Shown: one piece after another, positions 34,683-43,424 of the stretch
How positions within the stretch are numbered: position 1 is the first letter of the stretch
Layout: every line of letters begins with the position of its first letter
Assembly (NCBI GenBank): GCA_003445715.1
Contig: DMCS01000093.1
Span: forward strand, 28,202 to 80,156
Reading direction: 5' to 3'
Source of the DNA: Candidatus Mesolinea sp.
GTDB taxonomy: Bacteria; Chloroflexota; Anaerolineae; Anaerolineales; Anaerolineaceae
DNA: 51,955 nucleotides
Program-made: the position numbers and the translations under genes
Notes under the pieces: model-generated
Seen by the model: only the letters and a program-made list of their open reading frames with translations
What the model was told of the DNA's origin: nothing
Database searches by the model: none

Positions 34683-36097
34683 TTAGTAACTCGAGCGAAC
34701 AATGATCAGAGGCACGCTAATCTGGAAGTGCTGCTTAGCAACCTTTAATTGCCCTTCCAAGTTGTAACTATCCCATTGAAAATAAGCCACGGAAGCTAAG
34801 CCGCTCTGAGCAATACCTACGTCAACAAAGGCGGCTTCATGAATGACATCCATGTAGCCATCATCAAGTACGCTGCAAGTCCATACAGGACCGATGGCTC
34901 CAGCTGGAATTTCTCCACAGTTACCGACTTCTTGATCGTAAGCTAAAGCCGGCCTGGCGATTTTAAGCTTAGTAGCAACAAACTCATTAGAGGCATCCAG
35001 ATAGGCAATGATCGGGTGGCGCTGTTTATCTATAGCAACCGAGAGCCCCAACTGATGGATTCCCGCTCCAATGGTATCAACATTGAGGCAGTTAAATTTA
35101 CTGCTAGTGCAATTTCCACCACCGCTAACTTGCTCTGCATAGCGAAGGGTACCGTTTGTCTCATCATAATAGGCGATTCCGACCATGTCCCTGGCTGAAT
35201 CAAGCACCTCAATGGAGCTAAACTTACCTACCACACTTATTCCAGAGTCATCCACCAAAGTACAAGACCAGCCGTCATTTGTGCCGCAATTGCCATGATC
35301 AATGCCAATGTACTTGGCAAAATAAAGGTTATGACCGAGCGAATCATAGTAAGCAATTCTTGGCGAGCCATCGTCTTTCAGCGCCAGAGAGGTATAGGAT
35401 CCATAATTTGGATCGTTGGATCGGCCATCCACTTCCATACAATACCAATCATTACCTGGACCACAGTTGCCATCTCCCCAACCAACGTAGGCAGCATAAT
35501 TTGCTGAGCCGAATTGTTCACCATCATTGATATTTTTGTGATAGGCAATGCGCGGTTCGAAAGTTGGGCTAAATCTCATGGATGTATATAGACCTGTTAT
35601 GATCGAATCCTCCAACGAGTCATCAACGACCTGATAAGTCCAGCCTTTGAGATTTGTCTTCAGTTGAGCGTATTTTAAAGCGCCATTGGTCTCATCAAAG
35701 TAGGAAATGCCAATCAGCGAATAGGAAGGTAATGGCGGAACCCGTTCCACGTACGCAATGTCGATGGAACTATATTTGCCCACATCCCCAGTCTCATCCA
35801 CAACGCCACAGTACCATGAATTATCAGGTCCGCAGTTTCCAGCGAATTTCTCCACTTGGTACGTCAATCTTAAGTCTTGCGCTGTCGCATCATAATAGCT
35901 GATAAAATTCGTCCCGAGACTGGATGATGGGCAATCGAGGCATACTCACCCACACTGCCACTGGCAACTGAATCTACAATATCTTCAGTCCAGGGTTCCT
36001 TGGCAGGGAACTCGCCGGGTAGGTATGCCTGAACCGAACTCACCCCAAAAATAAGAACAACAGTAACGACTAGGATTAATGCTTTTGGAAATTTCAT
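34683..36097 (-). pseudogene. Secreted Cys-repeat/propeller-like protein, frameshifted
   Basis: ATG 36097 (GGAGAG upstream) starts a Sec signal peptide (AYLPGEF after VSSVQA) and reads into a first repeat, then stops in the wrong frame near 35870. The other frame continues from about 35925 (TNFISYYDAT) to the stop at 34683 without gap in sense. Restoring one G in the GGGACG region near 35920 would join them. The body has at least five units of GNC(G)...W.C..VD followed by ...IAYYD, resembling BNR/propeller repeats, with two Cys per unit for disulfides. It ends with a PLIIV-like tail. It is a recent single-base lesion or a sequencing error. Confidence 0.8.
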
Positions 36098-36269
36098 ATG
36101 CTCTCCAGTGCTTGTAAAGATGTGAAACCGTCAAACTTTATTATGTTAAACTTTCTGGTAAAAATGAACAAATGATTTGTCTGAATGCCCTGAATAAATG
36201 CGTCATTCAAACAATGTACGTAAAAATATATCATAATAAGAACAATGCTACAAGGGATTTTTCCCTTTT
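36098..36269. other. Gap between the secreted repeat gene and the IS remnant
   Basis: 172 bp, AT-rich; upstream leader of the secreted gene. A minus-strand A/T-rich stretch may hold its promoter but no convincing boxes were found. Confidence 0.5.
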
Positions 36270-36554
36270 TCAATAATTCACAAAGCCACAATCTCCATTT
36301 TCCCAATTAATCGCACTCCCTACACTGTATTTCGGCGGTATGCTTATCAGGAGATACGCATGGACTGGCATCAGGTGCCCTTCGTGTATCTCTATCCCTT
36401 TGTATTGACATAGTGTCCGTAGTATCTCTCCTATGTCTGTCCTGATTTGATTGTAGATTGCTTTTCGCCTATACTTCGGGGAGAACACTATGTGATATTT
36501 GCACATCCACTTTGTGTGTGCCAGACTATCGCTTTTGTTTGCCAAACAATCCAC
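36270..36554 (-). pseudogene. IS200/IS605-family TnpA remnant
   Basis: 94 residues against about 140-155 for a full enzyme. The start CKYHIVFSPKYRRK is a classical IS200 TnpA beginning. The catalytic HUH segment, usually MPDHVHLLIS, reads MPVHAYLLIS, so the second His is lost. The sequence then ends without the helix carrying the nucleophilic Tyr. The element is dead. A hairpin with T-run lies upstream (36633-36657), as at the left end of such elements. Confidence 0.85.
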
Positions 36555-36632
36555 CTTTCCTTTTTAGTCTGTGGCTTGAACAATCACATTCTATCCAGAA
36601 AGGTGAATTGGTGCGGGTATAACCCTTTGTCC

Positions 36633-36657
36633 CCACCCGCATAGCGGGTGGTTTTTT
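36633..36657 (+). terminator. Strong hairpin with T-run, likely IS200-end insulator
   Basis: Stem CCACCCGC/GCGGGTGG with a loop of three, followed by six T on the plus strand. No plus-strand gene precedes it. In IS200-type elements a hairpin near the left end blocks transcription entering the element and can also be the transposase-recognised structure. Confidence 0.65.
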
Positions 36658-36697
36658 ATCTCGAACGCTCCGGGTTCTCGATCGCCTGAAGGCGCAG

Positions 36698-36731
36698 TAA
36701 AAAGCGGGTTGAGGTTAAATTCAGCCCGCTT
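36698..36731 (-). terminator. Terminator of the marR-malEFG operon
   Basis: A 13-bp stem (AAAAGCGGG... with ...CCCGCTTTT, one G-U) around an 8-nt loop, 34 nt past the MalG stop. On the minus strand the right arm itself ends in CTTTTT, giving the required T-run. Confidence 0.8.
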
Positions 36732-36764
36732 TTGGCATGTTCTATAGTTTCAGATGGATAGGAA

Positions 36765-37685
36765 TTAGCCCTTCACCGCACCTCTGGTAAGCCCACCTAC
36801 AATCTGATCCTGCAAGAGGAAGTAGAGTAACATGATCGGCAGCGCTCCAATCAGCGCACCAGCGGCAAACACACCCCACTTTTTATCAAACTGTCCAGCG
36901 GTAAAGAGCTGCAACCCAACCATCAATGTATATTTGCTGGAGTCATTGAGCAGCACTCTGGCCATTAAGAAGTCTCCATACGTGCCGATGAAGCTCAGAA
37001 TTCCAATGGTTACAAGGATAGGACGCATCAATGGTAAGATCAACTTAGTAAAGACTTGCCAGTCATTAGCGCCATCCACATGTGCAGATTCGTCGATATC
37101 CCGCGGAATGGTGTCCATATAACCCTTTACCAGCCATATGTTCATCCCCATCGAACCGCCCAAGTAGACCATAATTAGACCGGTGTGGGTGTTGAGTCCC
37201 AAAGCTGGTACGATATTCCCAATACTCGAAACGAGGGTGAAAACTGCAACTAAGGCAAGCAAGTTGGGGAACACCTGAATAAGCAATAGACTCTTGAGAA
37301 TTGGCACCCGACCCTTGAATCTCAGCCGCGAGAATGCATAAGCTGCTATAGTCGTGATTGACACTCCCAGGACGGTATTTATCCCAGATACTTTAATTGA
37401 ATTCCATAACCAAGTCCAATAATTCAGCTCCCCAAAAGAAAAATTTGGATCCAGGTTGAAGAGGCGTTGGTAATTTTTAATACCAGCATTCGCAGGAATC
37501 AGGCTTTGGGTTGCCAACGAGTTTGCGTTATCAAAGGAGGCTGAAACGATCCACAACACTGGGAAGATCGAAAATGCAATCAGTATGACTGCGATGATTA
37601 GGCGAATAGCAACCCCAAATCGCTTTTGGAACTTCTGTGAGCTACGAAGCCTTTTGTAGGTTTGAGCAATGTTAGACATTTTCAC
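36765..37685 (-). CDS. malG: Maltose-type ABC permease (MalG family)
   Basis: 306 residues with six membrane spans and the EAA loop DIPRDIDESAHVDGANDWQV (about 190-215), the contact for the ATPase. It ends GLTRGAVKG, as MalG proteins do. With MalF it makes the channel for malto-oligosaccharides. It overlaps the malF-like stop by 14 nt. No MalK ATPase gene is present in the window; such systems often share a distant ATPase. Confidence 0.9.
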   Translation of the reverse strand: MKMSNIAQTYKRLRSSQKFQKRFGVAIRLIIAVILIAFSIFPVLWIVSASFDNANSLATQSLIPANAGIKNYQRLFNLDPNFSFGELNYWTWLWNSIKVSGINTVLGVSITTIAAYAFSRLRFKGRVPILKSLLLIQVFPNLLALVAVFTLVSSIGNIVPALGLNTHTGLIMVYLGGSMGMNIWLVKGYMDTIPRDIDESAHVDGANDWQVFTKLILPLMRPILVTIGILSFIGTYGDFLMARVLLNDSSKYTLMVGLQLFTAGQFDKKWGVFAAGALIGALPIMLLYFLLQDQIVGGLTRGAVKG

Positions 37686-39267
37686 TTACCTCCTCCCACA
37701 TATTCGTGAAGCGGTACTGGAACAAGGTAATGGCTCCCACAATAATGAACAGCATCATGGACATCGCTGAAGCCAAGCCATAGCGTACGCCACGCCCGCC
37801 TGGAGCAAAAGCTAAGTTATAGATGTAGCTGATCAAAATGTCTGTGTAGCCAGCTTGCGTGGCGGCGCCTGGAATGGGCGGGCCGCCTCCAAGGAGCAGA
37901 TAGATTAAGTTAAAGTTATTAAAGTTGAAGATATAAGATGCAATCAGCAATGGACCCACGCTCACTAAAAGGAGAGGGAGGGTAATTTTCCAAAAACGCT
38001 GCCACCCGCTGGCTCCATCAACTTCGGCTGCCTCATAAATTTCTGACGGGATGGACTGCAATGCACCACTCGTGATGAGCATCATATAAGGGAAACCTAA
38101 CCAAAGATTGACTATGATTACAGCAGTGCGTGCCCAGAAGGGTTCTGAAGTCCACCGTGGAGCAACGCCGATTATATCTATCAGCATACGATTGATCACC
38201 CCAAATTCGGTGTTGAACATACCACGCCAGATCAAAATAGAAATTACGCTTGGGATGGTGTAAGGAATCAAAAGAAGGGTTCGAATAGGTTTCTTTAGCG
38301 GAAAGCCTTCCTCGTTATACATGATCGATATCGCCAAGCCTAATGCGAACGTGGTAAGCACGCTTAGGGTTGGAAAGATAAAGTTCCAAATCAACATGGT
38401 TATTAGCGGCCCCCTAAGGGCTGGACTGTTGAAGACTTCCTGGAAATTCTTCCAACCGACCATAGCACGAAAACCTGGACTGATCGTCTTCCCGTCTTTG
38501 GTAGTAAACGTGCCTTCCTTATTGAAATATATATCTCCATTAGATTGATCGATGACAGTATCGGTCGCCTCATCGTAAACAAATCTAAGCTTAAGCTCGG
38601 CGGCTTCGTTCGACGTACGAACCTGAACCGTCTTTTCCCCTTCTATACCAAACATGATATTCGAGAGTTCTTTATTAGCGACAGCTTGCAAAGTTGTTAA
38701 GCGGGTGTAACCTTCCAATGAAACTGGAATTCCCTTAGTATCTGCCTCTCCAATCCCGGGATCTCCAGGTTGGGCAGGGACGATTTCCTCTCCGGGTTTT
38801 GCTAAATAAGTCTGACCATCTGCATTATCTACGAGCCAAAGAGCATAATTCCCTTCTGGAGATCTATAAGCAGTCCAAGAGTATGTCTTGGCATCTTCCG
38901 GTAAATATGTCACTTTCTGAATCTGAGCTAAAGCTTGTTTTTTGGTCAGTAAATGCCCATCCCCATAATTGGTAAAGCTGATATACATGGTGAAAAATAT
39001 GGGGTAAATATTAAACATAACCAAAAAAGCCAAACCCAGTGCCATCCACCTAAAAGGATAACCCTTGTCGAGGGTAAAGATGATATTAAATCCAACAACA
39101 ATGATGCCCACGATTATCGCGAGCTCAACATAACCTAAAGAAATAGCTTGAACAATGAACCAGATGCCTAAGGCATCGAATGCCAGGATTAATATTTTCC
39201 ACAGAACAGTGGTTAAAGAAAATTTCTTAGGGACAGGCTTTCCTTCTGAGGAATCCGCAATTGCCAT
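37672..39267 (-). CDS. malF: Maltose-type ABC permease (MalF family)
   Basis: 531 residues, close to E. coli MalF. Several N-terminal spans, then a periplasmic-facing region (about 100-260; P2-like), then the six-span permease core with EAA loop IPSEIYEAAEVDGASGWQRF. Partner of MalG. GAGGAGG lies 4-5 nt before the ATG. A hairpin between it and the binding-protein gene probably reduces its expression relative to MalE. Confidence 0.9.
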   Translation of the reverse strand: MAIADSSEGKPVPKKFSLTTVLWKILILAFDALGIWFIVQAISLGYVELAIIVGIIVVGFNIIFTLDKGYPFRWMALGLAFLVMFNIYPIFFTMYISFTNYGDGHLLTKKQALAQIQKVTYLPEDAKTYSWTAYRSPEGNYALWLVDNADGQTYLAKPGEEIVPAQPGDPGIGEADTKGIPVSLEGYTRLTTLQAVANKELSNIMFGIEGEKTVQVRTSNEAAELKLRFVYDEATDTVIDQSNGDIYFNKEGTFTTKDGKTISPGFRAMVGWKNFQEVFNSPALRGPLITMLIWNFIFPTLSVLTTFALGLAISIMYNEEGFPLKKPIRTLLLIPYTIPSVISILIWRGMFNTEFGVINRMLIDIIGVAPRWTSEPFWARTAVIIVNLWLGFPYMMLITSGALQSIPSEIYEAAEVDGASGWQRFWKITLPLLLVSVGPLLIASYIFNFNNFNLIYLLLGGGPPIPGAATQAGYTDILISYIYNLAFAPGGRGVRYGLASAMSMMLFIIVGAITLFQYRFTNMWEEVSENV

Positions 39268-39317
39268 TTAAGCCTCCTCATTAGCACTGGGATGTGCCAA
39301 AATTTAAACAGTAAACA

Positions 39318-39347
39318 GAAGGTTGAGGAATTTCTTCCCCAACCTTC
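39318..39347 (-). terminator. Intercistronic hairpin after malE
   Basis: A 13-bp stem (GAAGGTTGAGGAA with TTCCCCAACCTTC, one wobble) and loop of four, between the malE stop and the malF start. It is followed on the minus strand by TGTTTACTGTTT. Expected role: partial termination and mRNA protection of malE. Confidence 0.65.
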
Positions 39348-39362
39348 TTTTCAAACGCATTT

Positions 39363-40946
39363 TTACTCGATGACGATCTCCAACATATGCGTGTCTTCAT
39401 CATAGATGAATTCCACAGTACCGTCAGATTCTAAAGTGAAGGTATAGTTGGGGCCATCCTGTTTGCCGTCCGAACCATAGTTAACCGTCCAGCTGCCGTC
39501 TAAAGCGACTTTGACTTCGTAGTCGCCAGCTTTCAGTTCAAACGGACCACTGTGCCATTTGCCATCCTCGCCCTTAGCCATCGCTGTGGCAGCGCATTCA
39601 GGCAGCCAATCGCCATCGCAACCCACCTGTGACTGGTAAGAGCCTGGCACATTGACCATTCCATACAACGGGTTCGCAATCAGGTTACGAATCTTCTCAC
39701 CCGCGTCCTTGAGAGCCTCTTCTGGGGTCATCTTGCCATCACGTGCTAAAACAACCGCAGAATCCCAGCTAGTCCAAACCGAACCCATCGCAGGAATAGC
39801 AGGCATAGGTGTAGCATTTCTTCCTGCTTCACCAAAAGCAAGGAGGTCAGGATCATCCAATTTTTCGAGAACAGGGAGATAAGCAGATGGTCGCTGACCT
39901 TTCTCATAGAGAGCGGTCATGATCTCTTCTGTCGCCACGTAGTCGATAAGGAAGGTTTCTGCCAAAAGTTTATTTTCACTCTGGGCATTGATTAAGATGG
40001 TTTGCACGCCTGAGAAGGGATAGCCTTCACCTGCTGGACCAGCCGGGAAGTTAGTAATGGCGTAGGGGATTCCAGATTCGCGAATGCGATCCAATGCCCA
40101 AGGACCAGCCATAATGAATGGGGTTTTGCCAGTTTCAAACAGAGCATGGTTATTTGCCCAATCCCAGTCGGTTGGCAAGTTGCCCTTTTCCACATTCCCG
40201 ACTAACCATTCGACCGCAGCAATCATGCCGGGGCTGTCCACACCTAAGTCCTGGTCATTCCAGTTACCATTGGCGTCTTTGCCAAAGATGTAGCCACCGA
40301 AGGCGGTAAACAAAGGATAGAGGTCATAAGTGGTACCGGTTACAGACATGATGTAATCGACTTTTTCTTCTTCCTTCAATGCTTCACCAATGGTAACAAC
40401 ATCATCCCAGGTCGCTGGCGGTTCTTCTACAAGCTCGGTATTGTAAAAGAAAGCCAAGTTCTCTGTAGCATAGGGCATGCAGTAGAGCACGCCGTCATAA
40501 ATGCAGGCGTCGAGGGCAGATTGGACAAAATCTTGCGCCTTGTTGCCCAGGTCAACCGATGCAATCAAACCATTTGCCACCATGGTAGCAACTTGGTCAT
40601 GCGGGATGCCGAAAAGGATATCGGGACCTTCACCGACAGGGGCATATAGCTGGAAGTCATCGCGCAAAGCAGACTTCAGCACAACTTCCAGTTCAACGCC
40701 GGTTTGTGCCAAAAAGTCTTCTTTCAATGTATCCAAAATAGGCGCCCGCGTATCATCTGCCCATACCACCAGTTTTCCAGCTGGCTCAACCACTTCTTCT
40801 GTGGGAGCTTCGGTAGGCTCTTCAGTTGGAGCTTCGGTTGGAGCTTCAGTAGGTACTTCGGTAGGGGCCTCAGTTGCTTGTGCACAAGCACCAAGCAAAA
40901 GAGATGCAATCAAAAAGACTGCGAGTAGAGTAAAACTTTTCTTCAT
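39363..40946 (-). CDS. malE: Maltose/maltodextrin-binding lipoprotein with C-terminal starch-binding-like (X25-type) module
   Basis: 527 residues, about 100 more than usual MalE. A lipoprotein signal (LGAC) and a repetitive Pro-Thr-Glu linker (about 25-50) lead into the MalE core (KLVVWADD, FGIPHDQVA, MAGPWALDRI, GSVWTSWDSA). After about residue 445 comes an extra strand-rich module containing FELKAGDYEVKVALDGSW and VEFIYDEDTHMLEIVI, matching X25-type domains of pullulanases. AGGAG precedes the ATG, which overlaps the MarR stop by 4 nt. This suggests a receptor that also holds on to longer glucans at the cell surface. The MalE call is firm; the tail assignment is from motif resemblance. Confidence 0.9.
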   Translation of the reverse strand: MKKSFTLLAVFLIASLLLGACAQATEAPTEVPTEAPTEAPTEEPTEAPTEEVVEPAGKLVVWADDTRAPILDTLKEDFLAQTGVELEVVLKSALRDDFQLYAPVGEGPDILFGIPHDQVATMVANGLIASVDLGNKAQDFVQSALDACIYDGVLYCMPYATENLAFFYNTELVEEPPATWDDVVTIGEALKEEEKVDYIMSVTGTTYDLYPLFTAFGGYIFGKDANGNWNDQDLGVDSPGMIAAVEWLVGNVEKGNLPTDWDWANNHALFETGKTPFIMAGPWALDRIRESGIPYAITNFPAGPAGEGYPFSGVQTILINAQSENKLLAETFLIDYVATEEIMTALYEKGQRPSAYLPVLEKLDDPDLLAFGEAGRNATPMPAIPAMGSVWTSWDSAVVLARDGKMTPEEALKDAGEKIRNLIANPLYGMVNVPGSYQSQVGCDGDWLPECAATAMAKGEDGKWHSGPFELKAGDYEVKVALDGSWTVNYGSDGKQDGPNYTFTLESDGTVEFIYDEDTHMLEIVIE

Positions 40947-41527
40947 ATCTTTTCTCCTTTGATTAGATTTGAATAGTTTGGCTTTTCGCCTTGGTAAATA
41001 GACATCTCAGCCTCGCAATGCGGAGGGGAATTTTGCTCTTGCAGATTCTGCGGTGAATATCTAGAGGATGGTTCTGCTTGGGCGGAATACCCTCCAAGGA
41101 TTGCTTCGGCTAAGGTGTTTTCAATGTGAAAGCTCACCAAAGAATAACGGTTCAGTTCAGCATCGCTAAAATGGGACATTAGCTTATTGACATGAGCTAC
41201 ATATTGTGGATAGATGCGTTCATAAAGATCCTTCCCAGCGTCGGTCAAAAACAACTGGAAACTACGGCCGTCATCCGGGTGATTTTTGCGATCGATTAAG
41301 CCTTCCTTTTGTAGACTTCTCACGATGCGCGTTGTGTTGCTCTTGGTGCAAAGCAATAGGTCAGTGAGATCCATATAATTGATCCCGGGATGGTTGTAAA
41401 TATGAAAAAGCGTATAAAAACGGGGGACGGAAAGGTTAAATTGGCTCAAAAACGCTTTCTCTGCGTTATCAAGATGCAGGAATATTGCTTTGAGTGAATT
41501 GTAGAATTCCATTTTCCCTGCGACCAT
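40943..41527 (-). CDS. MarR family transcriptional regulator
   Basis: 194 residues. A winged-helix core (MDLTDLLLCTKSNTTRIVRSLQKEGLIDRK recognition region near 65-95; wing HPDDGRSFQLFLTDAGKDL). The last 40 residues are a low-complexity Ser/Pro-rich tail. The start may instead be ATG 41512, which has AGGG closely upstream. The stop overlaps malE by ATGA, so regulator and transporter are co-translated. An autoregulated local repressor that responds to sugar or its product is the likely role; MarR control of a mal operon is unusual (LacI family is the norm). Confidence 0.88.
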   Translation of the reverse strand: MVAGKMEFYNSLKAIFLHLDNAEKAFLSQFNLSVPRFYTLFHIYNHPGINYMDLTDLLLCTKSNTTRIVRSLQKEGLIDRKNHPDDGRSFQLFLTDAGKDLYERIYPQYVAHVNKLMSHFSDAELNRYSLVSFHIENTLAEAILGGYSAQAEPSSRYSPQNLQEQNSPPHCEAEMSIYQGEKPNYSNLIKGEKI

Positions 41528-41554
41528 ATTCCATCACTTATTTGTGGAGCTGAA

Positions 41555-41603
41555 CAATTAGTATATATATCAATTATTTTAATCGACTTAGACGGTTTGT
41601 CAA
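41555..41603 (-). promoter_or_regulatory. Promoter of marR-malEFG with AT-rich palindromic operator candidate
   Basis: On the minus strand a perfect TTGACA (41598-41603) and TAAAAT (41576-41581) have 16-nt spacing. Just downstream, over the start site, lies an imperfect AT-rich palindrome (about 41557-41574) suited to a winged-helix MarR dimer. Leader about 45 nt. Confidence 0.65.
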
Positions 41604-41742
41604 GATGATATTTTCGGATTGTAAACAATATATTAAATTCTCGATCAGGATAGAAAATAATGCTCTATCAACCCCACTGATACTCGAATATAGAACTTAT
41701 TGGCCTTTAGTTGGATTGGATATTATTGTAAGCCAGGGATTG

Positions 41743-42135
41743 TTACAGGCAACCTCCCCCTAAGTAGGGGTCCATATCGGCTAAGCTCTCCCCATAGAGT
41801 GTATTCATTTCCGACCCAAGGTTGATGATGTCTGGACCTTCGCCTGCCGCAAAGAATCCACTGAAGGTTGTTTCCCAGCCAGACCAGGTGCCTTCGGTGA
41901 TCTCAACGGTTTCGCCAGGATGTGCGGCTTCAAATGCGGGGTTGATTTCGCTCTTCAGCCATTCAATCGTATCCGGCGTATAGTCTAATAGATAAATTTT
42001 CAGTGTAACTTTTTCGGCAACGGGCTCTGTAGGCGCCGTTGTCTCTGTCGGTGTGGCAGTGGTTCCGCCACAAGCTGTCAGGATCAAGCCAAAAACCATG
42101 AACACTGACAATACAAGGTAAATATTCTTTCGCAT
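41743..42135 (-). pseudogene. Truncated sugar-binding lipoprotein (SBP family 1)
   Basis: 131 residues from ATG 42135 (AAGGAGAA upstream): lipobox LTAC, Thr/Pro/Glu linker, then the beginning of a family 1 binding protein (KIYLLDYTPDTIEWLKSEI, FAAGEGPDIINLGS). It breaks off after SLADMDPYLGG where about 300 residues should follow. The next 200 bp have no related sequence in any frame, so the rest was deleted. The SBP start to 42225 in the same frame is not used. It is likely the leftover of a sugar-uptake operon begun by the PIG-L gene upstream. Confidence 0.82.
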
Positions 42136-42221
42136 CTTAGTTCTCCTTTTTAAATTTTTGATCAAAAGTTGTAATGTTTGTTTTGGGCATGACGATTTAA
42201 AAACCTTCCTTCCTCCTCCTT

Positions 42222-43097
42222 TCATGTTTCTGCCGAGGAATCCGCGGATTGGCTGAGTCGCTCTAACCGTAAGGCTACATCCTGGCTGAAACGATCAATG
42301 TATCCCAAATTGTATTGGGATATATCTAAACTTGAATCTTGAAAAAGCGGGGTTAAATCCATCCCAAAAATTAATCCGTTGGACTTATCCACCGCGTGGG
42401 ATTCGAAAAAGGTTGCATTTGCCAGTCGCCGGCCCATTGCAGCAGTATCGTAGCGCTTTCCGCCGGCGATTTGCGAATCAAAAACACCGAGCAAAGCTGC
42501 TTGCAAATTTTGATGTTCGGAAACATCCATGACGATTTTTTCCGTATCGACTATCCAATCCAATGAGCGCCAGATTTCGCATCCAATGACCTTTTCAGGA
42601 CGCTCGGCAGGCTCCAAGCATCGTAAGGCTTGGATCAGCCTAAGGGAGACTGCCACATGGGTATCGTGTTTATCGGCTAAATTGTGCGTGTAAATTACTT
42701 GAGGTTTGGTTGCCCGCAAGAGCGTAATCAAATCTTCGACGAGATCCTTACGCGCTGAATCTTTCACCACCTTACTTGAGTAATCGAGCAGCACCATAGC
42801 AGCATATTCACCCACATCAGCTGCTTTTCGCTGCTCACTAAAGCGGACGAGACGCATCGCATCGTCGGTAAAATCCTTATAGAATCCACCGCGAGGCGAA
42901 CTGCGTCCATCGGTAACGACTACGCCAGTGAAGGCTCTTTCTGGTTGATGGAAGCATTCGAGGATCGGCTGCGCTGCCATGATTTCGATATCATCAGGGT
43001 GCGCTGCGACACAAAAGTGCGTAGTCCTACCCAAAGCTTGTTCGGGTGATAAGCGATTAGGAACATAAATCTCAGCTGAGCTCGAATGTAACTTCAT
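42222..43097 (-). CDS. PIG-L/LmbE-family deacetylase
   Basis: 291 residues from ATG 43097 (AAAGG upstream). Zinc-site motifs are AHPDD (about 32-36) and HDTH (about 143-146), as in GlcNAc-PI de-N-acetylase, MshB and diacetylchitobiose deacetylases. It would remove an acetyl group from an N-acetyl sugar. The adjacent sugar-binding protein, now truncated, suggests a chito-oligosaccharide or similar N-acetyl sugar route. The frame to 43133 is not favoured. A palindromic operator candidate lies 117 bp upstream. Confidence 0.87.
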   Translation of the reverse strand: MKLHSSSAEIYVPNRLSPEQALGRTTHFCVAAHPDDIEIMAAQPILECFHQPERAFTGVVVTDGRSSPRGGFYKDFTDDAMRLVRFSEQRKAADVGEYAAMVLLDYSSKVVKDSARKDLVEDLITLLRATKPQVIYTHNLADKHDTHVAVSLRLIQALRCLEPAERPEKVIGCEIWRSLDWIVDTEKIVMDVSEHQNLQAALLGVFDSQIAGGKRYDTAAMGRRLANATFFESHAVDKSNGLIFGMDLTPLFQDSSLDISQYNLGYIDRFSQDVALRLERLSQSADSSAET

Positions 43098-43424
43098 AGC
43101 GACCTTTCTTACTAAGAGTAAATCTAATAGCAAATTCTGCCTAAGTTAAGGGGTCTATATAGTTTTGGTAAACAAGCCCAAGCCCACCCAAAAGGTAGAA
43201 TTTCCAATCTAAAATAAGCGGTAACCGCTTATCCATTTTATCATTATGGCTAGAAGCCAAGGCTTTTGGATTATTGCGCCTTCAGCTCAGTTTCAATGCA
43301 ATCTGGCGGGCGTAAAACCTAAAGAGCGACGACCTTCCTTTCCCGAATGCCGAGAGCAAGCCCTTACTCTCCTCGATCTATGGGCAATTCCCTTGACGGA
43401 TTTTTAACTGAAGGTTAATCTTAA
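43098..43424. other. Divergent intergenic region between PIG-L and SAM-hydrolase genes
   Basis: About 330 bp. It contains the palindrome at 43214-43232 and no gene. No clear promoter boxes were identified in either direction. Confidence 0.6.
43214..43232. promoter_or_regulatory. 19-bp palindrome, operator candidate
   Basis: ATAAGCGGTAACCGCTTAT: nine-base arms, perfectly complementary around one central base. This is the size and symmetry of a LacI/GntR-type operator. It sits between two divergent genes, upstream of the PIG-L/sugar-binding remnant and of the SAM-hydrolase/ECF cluster. No regulator gene is next to it. Confidence 0.65.

Noticed and set aside
42136..42225. N-terminal extension of the truncated binding protein
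   Set aside because: The lipoprotein signal starts at ATG 42135 with a good SD; the extension overlaps the deacetylase stop and is basic, not signal-like.
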